Shown: piece by piece, positions 27,724 to 36,126 of the stretch
Layout: each line of letters starts with the position of its first letter
Numbering within the stretch: the stretch's first letter is position 1
Assembly: GCF_016741875.1 (NCBI RefSeq)
Contig: NZ_JAERRF010000008.1
Span: forward strand, 310,001-374,000
Reading direction: 5' to 3'
DNA from: Streptomyces coffeae
Lineage (GTDB): Bacteria; Actinomycetota; Actinomycetes; Streptomycetales; Streptomycetaceae
Length of the DNA: 64,000 nucleotides
Position numbers and translations under genes: made by a program
Notes under the pieces: model-generated
Seen by the model: the letters and a program-made list of their open reading frames with translations, nothing else
What the model was told of the DNA's origin: nothing
The model's database searches: none

Positions 27724-27746
27724 GGGCGCCGGGGCTCAGGGCGCCC
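27724..27746. terminator. Short hairpin between convergent genes
   Basis: gggcgcc at 27724-27730 pairs with ggcgccc at 27740-27746, in the 51-bp gap between the response regulator and the convergent GH18-like gene. A weak candidate bidirectional terminator. Confidence 0.35.
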
Positions 27747-27765
27747 GCGGTGCGCTGTGACCCGC

Positions 27766-28863
27766 TCAACCCTTGCCCGGCGCGCCCCAGTCCTTCCGGT
27801 AGGCCCGCCAGTCCTCCTCCGTGGCGGCGAAGTCCACGTACAGCGCCACCCCGAACCGCTCCCGGTGGCGGTCCTGTCGGCCGAGGCCGAGCCGGGTGCC
27901 GCGTACCGCCGCCGTGACCGTCTCGGCCCAGGCGTGACGGCCGATGTTGTTGGTGTGGTAGCCGGGCAGGCCCATCAGCAGATCCGTCGTGGGCGGGGTG
28001 ATCTCGAGCGCGAGCTCGGTCTGCTGGGCCACATAGCCGCCGTACAGGCTCTCCAGCGGCATCGTGGTGTCGTAGGACATCACCGCGATCTGGTCGACCC
28101 GCCGCGCCACCTGGCCGAAGTACTTCTGCGACCACCACTTGGGGTGGCCCGTGAGGAAGTCCGCCGCCGAGTGCAGCCCCGGCAGCGGGTCGATCTGATG
28201 GGCCGCCACCGACAGCGGAACGCGGCGGGCGCGGGTGAGGGTGTGCAGTGCGTCGAGGAGCGCGAGGTAGGCGCGGTCACCGGAGTGCAGCGGCTCCAGG
28301 TCGAAGTGCACTCCGTCGAAGCCCGCGTCCAGCACCTGCCGCGCGGACCGCACCACACGGGCCCGGTTGCCGCGGTCCTCCAGCCGGAGCCCGGTCGGGC
28401 CCTCGGTGGCCAGCACATCGCCCAGCCACGCCTGCACCCGGACGCTGGGCAGTTCGCGGTGGACGGCCTTCAGCAGCCAGGTGGCCTTGGGGTAACGGGC
28501 CGCGGGCAGGGAGCCGTTGTGCTCGAGCGGGCCCGCGTGGACATACAGATCGCGGATGCCGCTGTCGCGTACCCGCCGGGCCAGCGCCGCCAGTTCCCGT
28601 TCGCCGTTGCGCCCGTCCACCCAGGCGTGGCCGAGCCAGACCGCGTCCCGGCCCCGGGTCTGGGTGCCGGGTTCGAGGTCCCCCGCGTACAGCAGCCGCA
28701 GTGAGACCGCGGCGGCGAGAACGGCGAGGGCCAGACTGCCCGCCAGAGCCGCCGTGACGCGCTTGGGCCACTTCAGCCGTGGATGCTTCCAGACGCGTCG
28801 CACGCCGCGCAGCGCCCGTCGGAACCGGTCGGCCGCGGCCTGGACTATGCGTGGCTTCTTCAC
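27766..28863 (-). CDS. GH18-like TIM-barrel protein, membrane-anchored or secreted
   Basis: A basic N-terminus and one hydrophobic segment (about residues 37-60) precede a TIM-barrel domain resembling glycoside hydrolase family 18. The catalytic-strand equivalent reads GFDGVHFDLEP, keeping an Asp/Asp/Glu pattern close to DxxDxDxE, and later strands read IAVMSYDTT and MGLPGYHTNN. Length is 365 residues. The substrate is unknown and activity is not certain because the motif is not canonical. Confidence 0.65.
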   Translation of the reverse strand: MKKPRIVQAAADRFRRALRGVRRVWKHPRLKWPKRVTAALAGSLALAVLAAAVSLRLLYAGDLEPGTQTRGRDAVWLGHAWVDGRNGERELAALARRVRDSGIRDLYVHAGPLEHNGSLPAARYPKATWLLKAVHRELPSVRVQAWLGDVLATEGPTGLRLEDRGNRARVVRSARQVLDAGFDGVHFDLEPLHSGDRAYLALLDALHTLTRARRVPLSVAAHQIDPLPGLHSAADFLTGHPKWWSQKYFGQVARRVDQIAVMSYDTTMPLESLYGGYVAQQTELALEITPPTTDLLMGLPGYHTNNIGRHAWAETVTAAVRGTRLGLGRQDRHRERFGVALYVDFAATEEDWRAYRKDWGAPGKG

Positions 28864-29054
28864 GAAGGGGAGGCTAGCGAGCGGTATGCGAGGAGTCGCA
28901 TCCGGTTGTGTGTCCGGTGGTGTCCGGTGGTGTGCCGCACCGCGCCTACGCCCGCCCCGTCGGCACCGGTGTCACATCGTGTCGCTCGGGATTTCCTTGA
29001 CCTCGGCCCCTCGACCCACCGTAGAGCGGGCGGGTGACCCTCGCACTCCGGTGG

Positions 29055-29711
29055 TCAGGGGGCCGGGGGCGGGGTGCCGAAGAGCGCGCGGCACGGCTCC
29101 AGTCCCCGCACCTCGACCCGGGTGGCGCGGTGTTCCTCCCAGGCGGCGCGGTCCAGCCGCAGCCGCTGGACGGTCCGGGCCGTGCCCCGTACGGCGATGG
29201 TCTCCAACCCGTCGGGGCGGTAGCCGAGCCGCCGCGACACCCCGAGCGAGCGCCCGTTCTCCACCATCGCGCCCGAGGTCAGCCGGCGCGCCCCCAGGCC
29301 CTCGAAGGCCAGGTGCGCCGCCGCGGCCCGCATCTCCGTGCCGAAGCCCCGCCCCTGATGGACCAGGCCCAGCCAGGAGCCGGTCGCTGCCTCCCGGGTC
29401 ACCGCGAAATCGCGTGCCATCAGGTCCTGCCGCCCGATCACCACCCCCTCGTACAGCACCGCCAGGCTCAGCGTCCAGTCCTCCGGGCGCCACTCCGCGA
29501 CGGTCCGCAGCACATGCTGGAACGTGGCGCGCCCGCGCTCCTCCGGGGACGCGTCGGTCCACGGAACGCTGAACGGCATCTCGTCCGGGTCGTGCACCCC
29601 CTCCGCCGCGACCGCGGCCAGCTCATCGAGCCGGGGGAGGTCGGGAAGGAGCAGTTCAAGACGTGGGGTGCGGACGCGGAGCCCGTACAGGGGCCAGAAA
29701 TGAGGGTCCAT
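29055..29711 (-). CDS. GNAT-family N-acetyltransferase
   Basis: RimJ/RimL-like acetyltransferase of 218 residues. The acetyl-CoA loop is GLVHQGRGFGTEMRAAAAHLAF, and the family features LYGLRVRTPRLELLLP at the N-terminus and ENGRSLGVSRRLGYR near the C-terminus are clear. ATG 29711 begins at MDPHFWPLYG; the frame could extend to 29753. The acceptor substrate is unknown. Confidence 0.88.
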   Translation of the reverse strand: MDPHFWPLYGLRVRTPRLELLLPDLPRLDELAAVAAEGVHDPDEMPFSVPWTDASPEERGRATFQHVLRTVAEWRPEDWTLSLAVLYEGVVIGRQDLMARDFAVTREAATGSWLGLVHQGRGFGTEMRAAAAHLAFEGLGARRLTSGAMVENGRSLGVSRRLGYRPDGLETIAVRGTARTVQRLRLDRAAWEEHRATRVEVRGLEPCRALFGTPPPAP

Positions 29712-29787
29712 GGCGGGAGGTTGCCGGACGGCCCGTGGCCACGTCGACCTCATTTACTCCCCGGCGAGCCGCCCGGTTGTCAATCAG

Positions 29788-29819
29788 GGTTGACGCCAGA
29801 GCGCGCGTCAACCTACATT
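29788..29819 (+). promoter_or_regulatory. Leaderless promoter with embedded 9-bp inverted repeat
   Basis: A -35 element ttgacg (29790-29795) and a -10 element tacatt (29814-29819) are 18 bp apart, placing the transcript start at about the ATG at 29826. A perfect inverted repeat, ggttgacgc (29788-29796) and gcgtcaacc (29805-29813), covers the -35 and the whole spacer. A protein bound there would block RNA polymerase, suggesting autoregulation by the HTH protein encoded next. Confidence 0.65.
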
Positions 29820-29825
29820 GACACC

Positions 29826-30035
29826 ATGACCGAAGCAACGGATCTCGCCGACCGCGCGGGTGACCGCGACCCCCGGGTCGGACTGCGCGCCGTCGCCGCG
29901 CTGCGTCGGCTACTGGAGCAACTGGAGGCCGTACAGGTGCGCAGCGCCCGCGCGAAGGGCTGGTCGTGGCAGGAGATCGCCGCCGAACTGGGCGTCAGCA
30001 GGCAGGCGGTCCACAAGAAGCACGGGAGGCGTTGA
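29826..30035 (+). CDS. Small helix-turn-helix protein
   Basis: A 69-residue protein that ends in a helix-turn-helix (WSWQEIAAELGVSRQAVHKK) with an N-terminal helix likely used for dimerisation. The stop TGA overlaps the next ATG by one base (TGATG), coupling it to the Clp-N protein. In actinomycetes this pairing of a small HTH gene with a Clp N-domain gene recurs. It probably binds the palindromic promoter just upstream. Confidence 0.85.
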   Translation: MTEATDLADRAGDRDPRVGLRAVAALRRLLEQLEAVQVRSARAKGWSWQEIAAELGVSRQAVHKKHGRR

Positions 30036-30613
30036 TGTTCGAGAGGTTCACCAGCAGTGCCCGCGAGGTCGTCCACGGTGCCCTACGCCACGCGGAGGAG
30101 ACGGGTAGCGCCAAGGTCGGCGAACCGGAGCTGCTGCTCGCGCTCCTGGACCGCACCGGCAGCCCCGCCGCCACCGTGCTGTCCGGCCTCGGCGCGCACG
30201 GACGGCGGGCGTCCATCGAGCGTTCCCTGGCCGAGGCGCGCCGCCGCGGCGGTATCTCGGACGCGGACGCGGAGGCGCTGGCCGGACTCGGTATCGACGT
30301 CGAGGAGATCGTCGCCCGGGTCGAGGAGGCCCACGGCGCGGGCGCCCTCGCCGCTCCCCGGGGCCCCGGCGGCCGGACCGGCCCGCGGCGCGGCGGACGC
30401 AGGGTGCGGCGTCCCTTCGCGCCGGAGGCCAAGTCGGTGCTGGAGCGGTCGCTGCGGATCGCCCTCGGCCGCGGCGACCGGCACATCGGCGACGAGCATC
30501 TGCTGCTCGCCCTCCTCGCCCGGCCGGGAGTCGCCGCGAGCGTCCTCGCCGACCACGAGGTGACCTACGTCCGGGTCGAACGCGCCCTGGACGTACGGCC
30601 GGGGGCGGGCTGA
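30035..30613 (+). CDS. Clp N-terminal-domain protein without ATPase
   Basis: A 192-residue protein with two Clp N-domain repeats, FERFTSSAREVVHGALRHAE at the N-terminus and APEAKSVLERSLRIALGRGD near residue 130, separated by an Arg/Gly-rich linker (about 105-128). It lacks the AAA+ modules of ClpA/ClpC, so it may act as an adaptor or sensor for substrates rather than an unfoldase. It is translationally coupled to the HTH gene. Confidence 0.85.
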   Translation: MFERFTSSAREVVHGALRHAEETGSAKVGEPELLLALLDRTGSPAATVLSGLGAHGRRASIERSLAEARRRGGISDADAEALAGLGIDVEEIVARVEEAHGAGALAAPRGPGGRTGPRRGGRRVRRPFAPEAKSVLERSLRIALGRGDRHIGDEHLLLALLARPGVAASVLADHEVTYVRVERALDVRPGAG

Positions 30614-30750
30614 CGAAGGTGATCCGGGTGCGGAATCTGCTGGGCGGCGCCGTCCGGTGCACCAGGGTGCGCGCTGCGACCCGGTGACCCCGTACTCCCC
30701 GCAGCACAAATCGGTTGCCGGTCTCCGGTTACGCCGCCCACACTGTGCCG

Positions 30751-31275
30751 GTGCTGATCCGACGAGAAACCCGCGCAGATATCGCTGCCGTGGCCGACGT
30801 CACCGCGGCGGCGTTCGCCAGCAGGGCCGAGACTCCGGTCCCGGTCGAGGTCACCCTCCTCGAGCAACTCCGTACCGATGACGCCTGGTTGCCCGCGCTC
30901 TCCTTCGTCGCCATCGGCGACGACGGCGAGGTGATCGGCCATGTGGTGTGCACCCGCGCCCATATCGGCCCCGACCAGGCGCTCGCACTCGGTCTCGGCC
31001 CGCTCAGCGTCCTCCCCGGCCAACAGCGCCGCGGTGTGGGCAAGGCGCTCGTCCATGCCGTGCTCGGCGCCGCCGACGCGTTCGGCGAGCCGCTGGTCGC
31101 CCTGCTCGGCAGCCCCGACTACTACGGCCGTTTCGGCTTCCGCCCCTCCACCGAATTCGGCATCACCGCGCCCGACCCCGCCTGGGGTGAGTACTTCCAG
31201 GTCCGCACCCTGACCACGTATCAGCCCACCCTCAAGGGCGCGTTCACCTACGCCGAGCCGTTCTCCCGCGTCTGA
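30751..31275 (+). CDS. GNAT-family N-acetyltransferase
   Basis: A 174-residue acetyltransferase of the YhbS type, with the acetyl-CoA signature LSVLPGQQRRGVGKALVHA and the typical GSPDYYGRFGFRPS. The start is uncertain: GTG 30751 was chosen because a -10-like cacact (30739-30744) would give a leaderless transcript there; GTG 30745 and TTG 30715 are in frame. The acceptor is unknown. Confidence 0.85.
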   Translation: MLIRRETRADIAAVADVTAAAFASRAETPVPVEVTLLEQLRTDDAWLPALSFVAIGDDGEVIGHVVCTRAHIGPDQALALGLGPLSVLPGQQRRGVGKALVHAVLGAADAFGEPLVALLGSPDYYGRFGFRPSTEFGITAPDPAWGEYFQVRTLTTYQPTLKGAFTYAEPFSRV

Positions 31276-31371
31276 GGTGCGCGGGGACCGCAGCCGTCTG
31301 GCGCGATCACGGTCCCAACGGGCCGTGTTTGCGCTATAACGGAACGTCACGGGCTTCTCGGGGGGAGAACG

Positions 31372-34317
31372 GTGGCGGACGGCAAGGGTGCGGAATTCCT
31401 GACACGCGGTGCGCTGGCGGCGGCGAGCCTGGTGCCGCCCGCGGTTCTGGGGGCCAGATTCTGGCCCTCCGTGAGCCGCCATCCGGGCGTTTCACTGCTG
31501 GTGTTCCTGGCGTACGCGGCCCTGCTGGCAGGTGTCGCGTTCCTGGTCAAGGTGTACGGGAAAGTGGCCGACCGGTGGGTGGAGCGGGTCGCCGACGCGG
31601 TCGACCGGCGGCTCCAGTGGCGTGTCTCCCGCTTCGAACGCGACTACCGCGCCTATGTGCTGAGCCACCATCGCTTCATCGACCTCAAAGGGCTCGCGAC
31701 GCGCGGGGACTACACCCCCGGGCTCGAGGAGGTCTTCGTCGACGTCAGCCTGATGCCGCGCTCGGCACACCAGGTGTCGCGCGAATCGCTGGCGGGCACC
31801 GACGGCGGCGCCGTCCCCGTACGGCAGTCGGTGCGGGACTTCCTCGGCGGGCCGGAGGGCGCGGCCCTCGCCGTCATCGGCTTTCCCGGCACCGGCAAGA
31901 CCACCATGCTCAAACATCTGGCGCTGGGGCTGGCCAAGGAGTGCCGCGGGCGCGGTGTGCGCGATCTGCCGGTGCTGCTGTTCCTTCGCGACCACGCCGA
32001 GGCGATCACCGCGAAACCCGCGATCACGCTCCCCGAGGTCATCGGAGCCTCGCTGGGGCGGTTGAGCGGCGATGAACCGCCCGAGTGGTTCAACGCCCGC
32101 CTCCAGCAGGGGCGTTGCACGGTGCTGCTGGACGGGCTGGACGAGGTGGCGCGCGAGGAGCAGCGGCGGAAGGTGTCCCGCTGGGTCGAGCGGCAGATCG
32201 AGCAGTACGAGGCCAATGACTTCGTGCTGACCTCCCGGCCGCAGGGCTACCAGGGCGCACCGGTGAACCGCGCCCGGGTGCTCCAGATCCGCCGCTTCAC
32301 CGGCGAGCAGATCGGGCGCTTCGTCCACGGCTGGTACCACGCGATCGAGCGGCTGAGCACCGGCGCGGACGACGCGGCGGTCGCCGACCACGCCCGCGAG
32401 GGCGCCGAGGATCTGCTGAACCGGCTGCGCGCCCATACGGTCCTGTACGACCTCGCCGCCAACCCGCTGCTGCTGACGATGATCGCCAACGTCCACCGCT
32501 ACCGGGGCGCCCTGCCCGGCAGCCGCGCGGAGCTCTACCGCGAAATCTGCGAGGTGCTGCTGTGGCGGCGGCAGGAAGCCAAGGGCGGGACGGCGGCGCC
32601 ACCGGAGGAGCTGAACGGGGCGAAGAAGGAGGTCCTCCTCCGTGAGCTGGCCTTTGTGATGATGAACGACCGGATGCGGGACATCCGGGGCGAGTACGCG
32701 TCCGACGTCCTGCGGCCGATCCTCTTTCGGGTCGGCGCCTCGACCATGTCCTCCCAGGAGTTCCTGGACACCATCGTGGTCAGCGGACTGCTGATCGAGC
32801 GCGAACGCGGGCTGTACGCCTTCGCCCATCTCACCCTCCAGGAACATCTGGCCGCCCTCCACATCCAGCACCGCCGTCGCGTCGACGTCCTGGTCGGCCA
32901 GGTGGACGAGGACTGGTGGCGGGAGACCACCCTGCTGTACGCGGCCCTGGAGGACCCGGCCCCGGTGGTCGAGGCCTGCCTCGCCTCCGGAACCGTCCGG
33001 GCGCTCGCGCTGGCCTTCGACTGCGAGGCGGATGCGACGGAGTTCGCCCCCCAGGTGGCGCGGCGGCTGGAGGCGCTGCGCGAGGAGTCGCTCGAGGAGC
33101 CGGTCGGCTCCCCCCGGCGCCGTCTGATGACGTCGATCACGGTGGTGCGCGCACTGCGCCAGACCGTACGCCTCGGGGAGACCGCCGTGGCCTGTGCGGT
33201 GACCCAGGGGATCTACCAGCTCTTCACGGAGGAACGCGGCAGGCCGGGTGCGCCCGGCCTCACGGACGGCGGGGCGGACGACATCGCCGTGGGGATGACC
33301 CAGACGGAGGCGAAGGAGTTCGTGGAGTGGGTCAACTCCGTTGCGCCGGAAGGAGACGCGTATCGCCTGCCCCTGGTGGAGGAGGCGGTGGACGGGGCGT
33401 TCGGTCCGGTGACCGGGCCGGACCGGCGCACGGTGTGGTGTGCGAGGAGGTTGTCCCCGTTGCTGTCGCTGTGGGTGCCGGAGGGCATGGAGCACCCATG
33501 GGCGGTTCCGGCGGAAGCGACGGCCGGGCCATGGCTCGGCCACTGCGCGGCGGATGAGGAGGCCCTGAGCGTGGGAAACCTCGCACTCGCCCGCGCCCTC
33601 GATCTCCCTGTCGACTTTGACCGTGGCTCCGGCCGGATGGCCGATGTGGGCCTTGTGCCCATCATCGGCCAGGGGCGGGACAGCACACGCCACCGGGCAC
33701 GCGATGTCGAGTACGACAGGGCCCTGGCCTTCATCCGGTCCGGAGGCCGTACCGACCTCAGCAGCCCTGAGGTCCGTATGCGCCTGCGCACCGACGGACT
33801 GGCCGATATCGGACTTCCCGAACCGGCCGGTACGGCCGCGCGCATGGTGGCGCTGCTGCACCTTTTCGCCGAACCCGGGGGAGGTTCCCTCCTCAGCCTG
33901 CGGTCTCCCTCCTTCGCGGAGCGCATCGGTCCGGTCCTGCGCGGTCTCCGGCATCACGACTACTTCGTGGGGTACGGGGACGATCTCGCCACCCTGGCCA
34001 CCGGGTACATCGGGCACCTGTGCGGCCAGTTCTCACCCGACGTGCCGAAGTGGGTCCCGCCGGTCCTGCACACGCTCGTCGATTACCTCGCCGACCACTC
34101 CCGGAGGCTGACGACATCACCGCGTGTGCTGCACCCCGTGGAGGGCTCCGGCCTCCGGCTCGCGGCACTCACCGTGGCGGCCTTCGCCGAGCGGCTGATG
34201 GGCGGCGCCGAGGCGGCCTACGCGTACCGGGGCATCGCCGCCCGCTTCCTGATGCTGCAACGCCGCGCCGAGGGTCTTGTCACCCCCTCCGAGGCGATCG
34301 TGCTGGTCCGCGCCTGA
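31372..34317 (+). CDS. Membrane-anchored NACHT NTPase with FGE-like segment
   Basis: A 981-residue STAND-type NTPase. Two hydrophobic segments lie at about residues 14-34 and 40-60. The NACHT core follows, with Walker A GFPGTGKTT (170-178), Walker B VLLDGLDEV (about 251-259), an arginine-containing sensor VLTSRPQGY and a winged-helix region to about 500. Residues about 600-690 (AVTQGIYQLF, VGMTQTEAKEFVEWV, AYRLPLVEEA) resemble the formylglycine-generating-enzyme/sulfatase-modifying fold. The C-terminal 280 residues are unassigned. NACHT proteins in bacteria often act in antiphage or conflict signalling; that role is an inference here. A GGGGGGAG site precedes GTG 31372. The gene is monocistronic. 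Confidence 0.85.
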   Translation: MADGKGAEFLTRGALAAASLVPPAVLGARFWPSVSRHPGVSLLVFLAYAALLAGVAFLVKVYGKVADRWVERVADAVDRRLQWRVSRFERDYRAYVLSHHRFIDLKGLATRGDYTPGLEEVFVDVSLMPRSAHQVSRESLAGTDGGAVPVRQSVRDFLGGPEGAALAVIGFPGTGKTTMLKHLALGLAKECRGRGVRDLPVLLFLRDHAEAITAKPAITLPEVIGASLGRLSGDEPPEWFNARLQQGRCTVLLDGLDEVAREEQRRKVSRWVERQIEQYEANDFVLTSRPQGYQGAPVNRARVLQIRRFTGEQIGRFVHGWYHAIERLSTGADDAAVADHAREGAEDLLNRLRAHTVLYDLAANPLLLTMIANVHRYRGALPGSRAELYREICEVLLWRRQEAKGGTAAPPEELNGAKKEVLLRELAFVMMNDRMRDIRGEYASDVLRPILFRVGASTMSSQEFLDTIVVSGLLIERERGLYAFAHLTLQEHLAALHIQHRRRVDVLVGQVDEDWWRETTLLYAALEDPAPVVEACLASGTVRALALAFDCEADATEFAPQVARRLEALREESLEEPVGSPRRRLMTSITVVRALRQTVRLGETAVACAVTQGIYQLFTEERGRPGAPGLTDGGADDIAVGMTQTEAKEFVEWVNSVAPEGDAYRLPLVEEAVDGAFGPVTGPDRRTVWCARRLSPLLSLWVPEGMEHPWAVPAEATAGPWLGHCAADEEALSVGNLALARALDLPVDFDRGSGRMADVGLVPIIGQGRDSTRHRARDVEYDRALAFIRSGGRTDLSSPEVRMRLRTDGLADIGLPEPAGTAARMVALLHLFAEPGGGSLLSLRSPSFAERIGPVLRGLRHHDYFVGYGDDLATLATGYIGHLCGQFSPDVPKWVPPVLHTLVDYLADHSRRLTTSPRVLHPVEGSGLRLAALTVAAFAERLMGGAEAAYAYRGIAARFLMLQRRAEGLVTPSEAIVLVRA

Positions 34318-34378
34318 TCCCATCGAAAGCGCCCCGGGGCGGTTCGATCATGTGTCCCGCTGAGGGAGAATGTGCGCC

Positions 34379-35125
34379 ATGAGTCTGTTCCGCGACGACG
34401 GCATCGTGCTGCGCACCCAGAAGCTGGGCGAGGCGGACCGGATCATCACCCTGCTCACCCGCCACCACGGCCGGGTGCGCGCCGTGGCGCGCGGGGTGCG
34501 GCGGACGAAGTCGAAGTTCGGGGCCCGGCTGGAGCCGTTCTCCCATGTCGATGTGCAGTTCTTCGCACGCGGCGGTGAGCTGATCGGCCGCGGACTACCA
34601 CTGTGCACACAGAGTGAGACCATCGCTCCGTATGGTGGCTCGATCGTCACCGACTACGCCCGCTACACCGCCGGTACCGCGATGCTGGAGACCGCCGAGC
34701 GGTTCACCGATCACGAGGGCGAGCCCGCCGTCCAGCAGTATCTGCTGCTCGTCGGCGCCCTGCGCACCCTCGCCTCCGGCGAGCACGAACCGCATCTTGT
34801 CCTCGACGCCTTTCTGCTGCGCTCGCTCGCCGTCAACGGCTACGCGCCCAGTTTCGACAACTGTGCGCAGTGCGGGATGCCCGGCCCCAACCGGTTCTTC
34901 TCGGTCGGCGCGGGCGGTGTCATCTGCGGGGAGTGCCGGGTGCCCGGAAGCGTCGTACCCTCGGCGGAGTCGCTGGCGCTGCTGGGCGCGCTGCTGACGG
35001 GGGACTGGGAGACGGCGGACGCGTGTGAGCTCCGGCACGCCCGGGAGGGCAGCGGGCTGGTGGCGGCGTATCTGCACTGGCATCTGGAGCGCGGGCTCCG
35101 GTCGCTGCGGTACGTGGAGAAGTAG
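34379..35125 (+). CDS. recO: DNA repair protein RecO
   Basis: Recombination mediator that loads RecA with RecF/RecR and anneals single strands. An N-terminal OB-fold (LFRDDGIVLRTQKLGEADRI) is followed by a helical domain with a zinc site (CAQCGMPG and CGECRVPG). Length is 248 residues. ATG 34379 fits the GAGGGA site; an in-frame ATG at 34370 is too close to it. It is followed 80 bp later by uppS, a conserved neighbour in streptomycetes. Confidence 0.95.
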   Translation: MSLFRDDGIVLRTQKLGEADRIITLLTRHHGRVRAVARGVRRTKSKFGARLEPFSHVDVQFFARGGELIGRGLPLCTQSETIAPYGGSIVTDYARYTAGTAMLETAERFTDHEGEPAVQQYLLLVGALRTLASGEHEPHLVLDAFLLRSLAVNGYAPSFDNCAQCGMPGPNRFFSVGAGGVICGECRVPGSVVPSAESLALLGALLTGDWETADACELRHAREGSGLVAAYLHWHLERGLRSLRYVEK

Positions 35126-35205
35126 CCGCCGCGGCGGCACGTCGTCACGGACGACAGAAGAAGTACAGGACCTACAGGAACGACGGACGAGGAGACGTGG
35201 CAGGC

Positions 35206-36042
35206 ATGGCACGACGCGGGATTCTGGGCCGACAGCGACGCGAGTACCGGGCCCCGGACCCCCACCCCTCCGGCGCCCGGCCGCCCAAGCTCCCCGGTGA
35301 GCTGGTGCCGGGCCATGTGGCCGTGGTCATGGACGGGAACGGCCGCTGGGCCAAGGAGCGCGGCCTGCCCCGGACCGAGGGCCACAAGGTCGGCGAGGCC
35401 GTGGTGCTCGACGTGCTCAAGGGCTGCCTGGAGATGGGGATCAAGAACCTCTCCCTCTACGCCTTCTCCACCGAGAACTGGAAGCGCTCCCCCGACGAGG
35501 TCCGCTTTCTGATGAACTTCAACCGCGATGTCATCCGCCGCCGCCGCGACGAGATGGACGAGATGGGCATCCGCATCCGCTGGGCGGGCCGGATGCCGAA
35601 GCTGTGGAAGTCCGTTGCCCAGGAGCTCCAGGTCGCCCAGGAGCAGACCAAGGACAACGACGCCATGACGATGTACTTCTGCATGAACTACGGCGGCCGC
35701 GCCGAGATCGCCGACGCGGCGAAGGCGCTGGCGGAGGACATCCGGGCGGGCAGGCTGGACCCCTCGAAGGTGAACGAGAAGACCTTCGCCAAGTACCTCT
35801 ACTACCCGGACATGCCGGATGTGGACCTCTTCCTCCGCCCCTCCGGCGAACAGCGCACCTCCAACTACCTGATCTGGCAGAGCGCCTACGCCGAGATGGT
35901 CTACCAGGACGTGCTGTGGCCGGACTTCGACCGCCGCGACCTGTGGCGCGCCTGTGTGGAGTACGCCTCCCGCGACCGCCGCTTCGGCGGCGCCATCCCG
36001 AACGTGCAGGAGCCGAAGCAGGACGGCACCCAGCCCGCCTGA
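35206..36042 (+). CDS. uppS: Isoprenyl transferase (cis-prenyl diphosphate synthase)
   Basis: Cis-prenyltransferase that makes the polyprenyl diphosphate carrier for cell-wall glycans. Signatures are VVMDGNGRWAKERG with catalytic Asp43, LYAFSTENWKR, and the C-terminal DLFLRPSGEQRTSNYLIWQ. Length is 278 residues. ATG 35206 is 11 bases after GAGGAG; GTG 35197 is only two bases away from it. Chain length of the product cannot be told from this alone. Confidence 0.95.
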   Translation: MARRGILGRQRREYRAPDPHPSGARPPKLPGELVPGHVAVVMDGNGRWAKERGLPRTEGHKVGEAVVLDVLKGCLEMGIKNLSLYAFSTENWKRSPDEVRFLMNFNRDVIRRRRDEMDEMGIRIRWAGRMPKLWKSVAQELQVAQEQTKDNDAMTMYFCMNYGGRAEIADAAKALAEDIRAGRLDPSKVNEKTFAKYLYYPDMPDVDLFLRPSGEQRTSNYLIWQSAYAEMVYQDVLWPDFDRRDLWRACVEYASRDRRFGGAIPNVQEPKQDGTQPA

Positions 36043-36126
36043 GCACCGGGCAGCACCGCCCGGATCGCCGGTGCCCGTGCCGTGCCACTCGCCGCCGTAG
36101 ACCGGGTCGAGGTTGGTGTCCACCGC

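Noticed and set aside
22500..31300. Secondary-metabolite gene cluster around the MMPL transporter
   Set aside because: No polyketide, peptide or terpene synthase or tailoring enzyme group is present; genes look unrelated.
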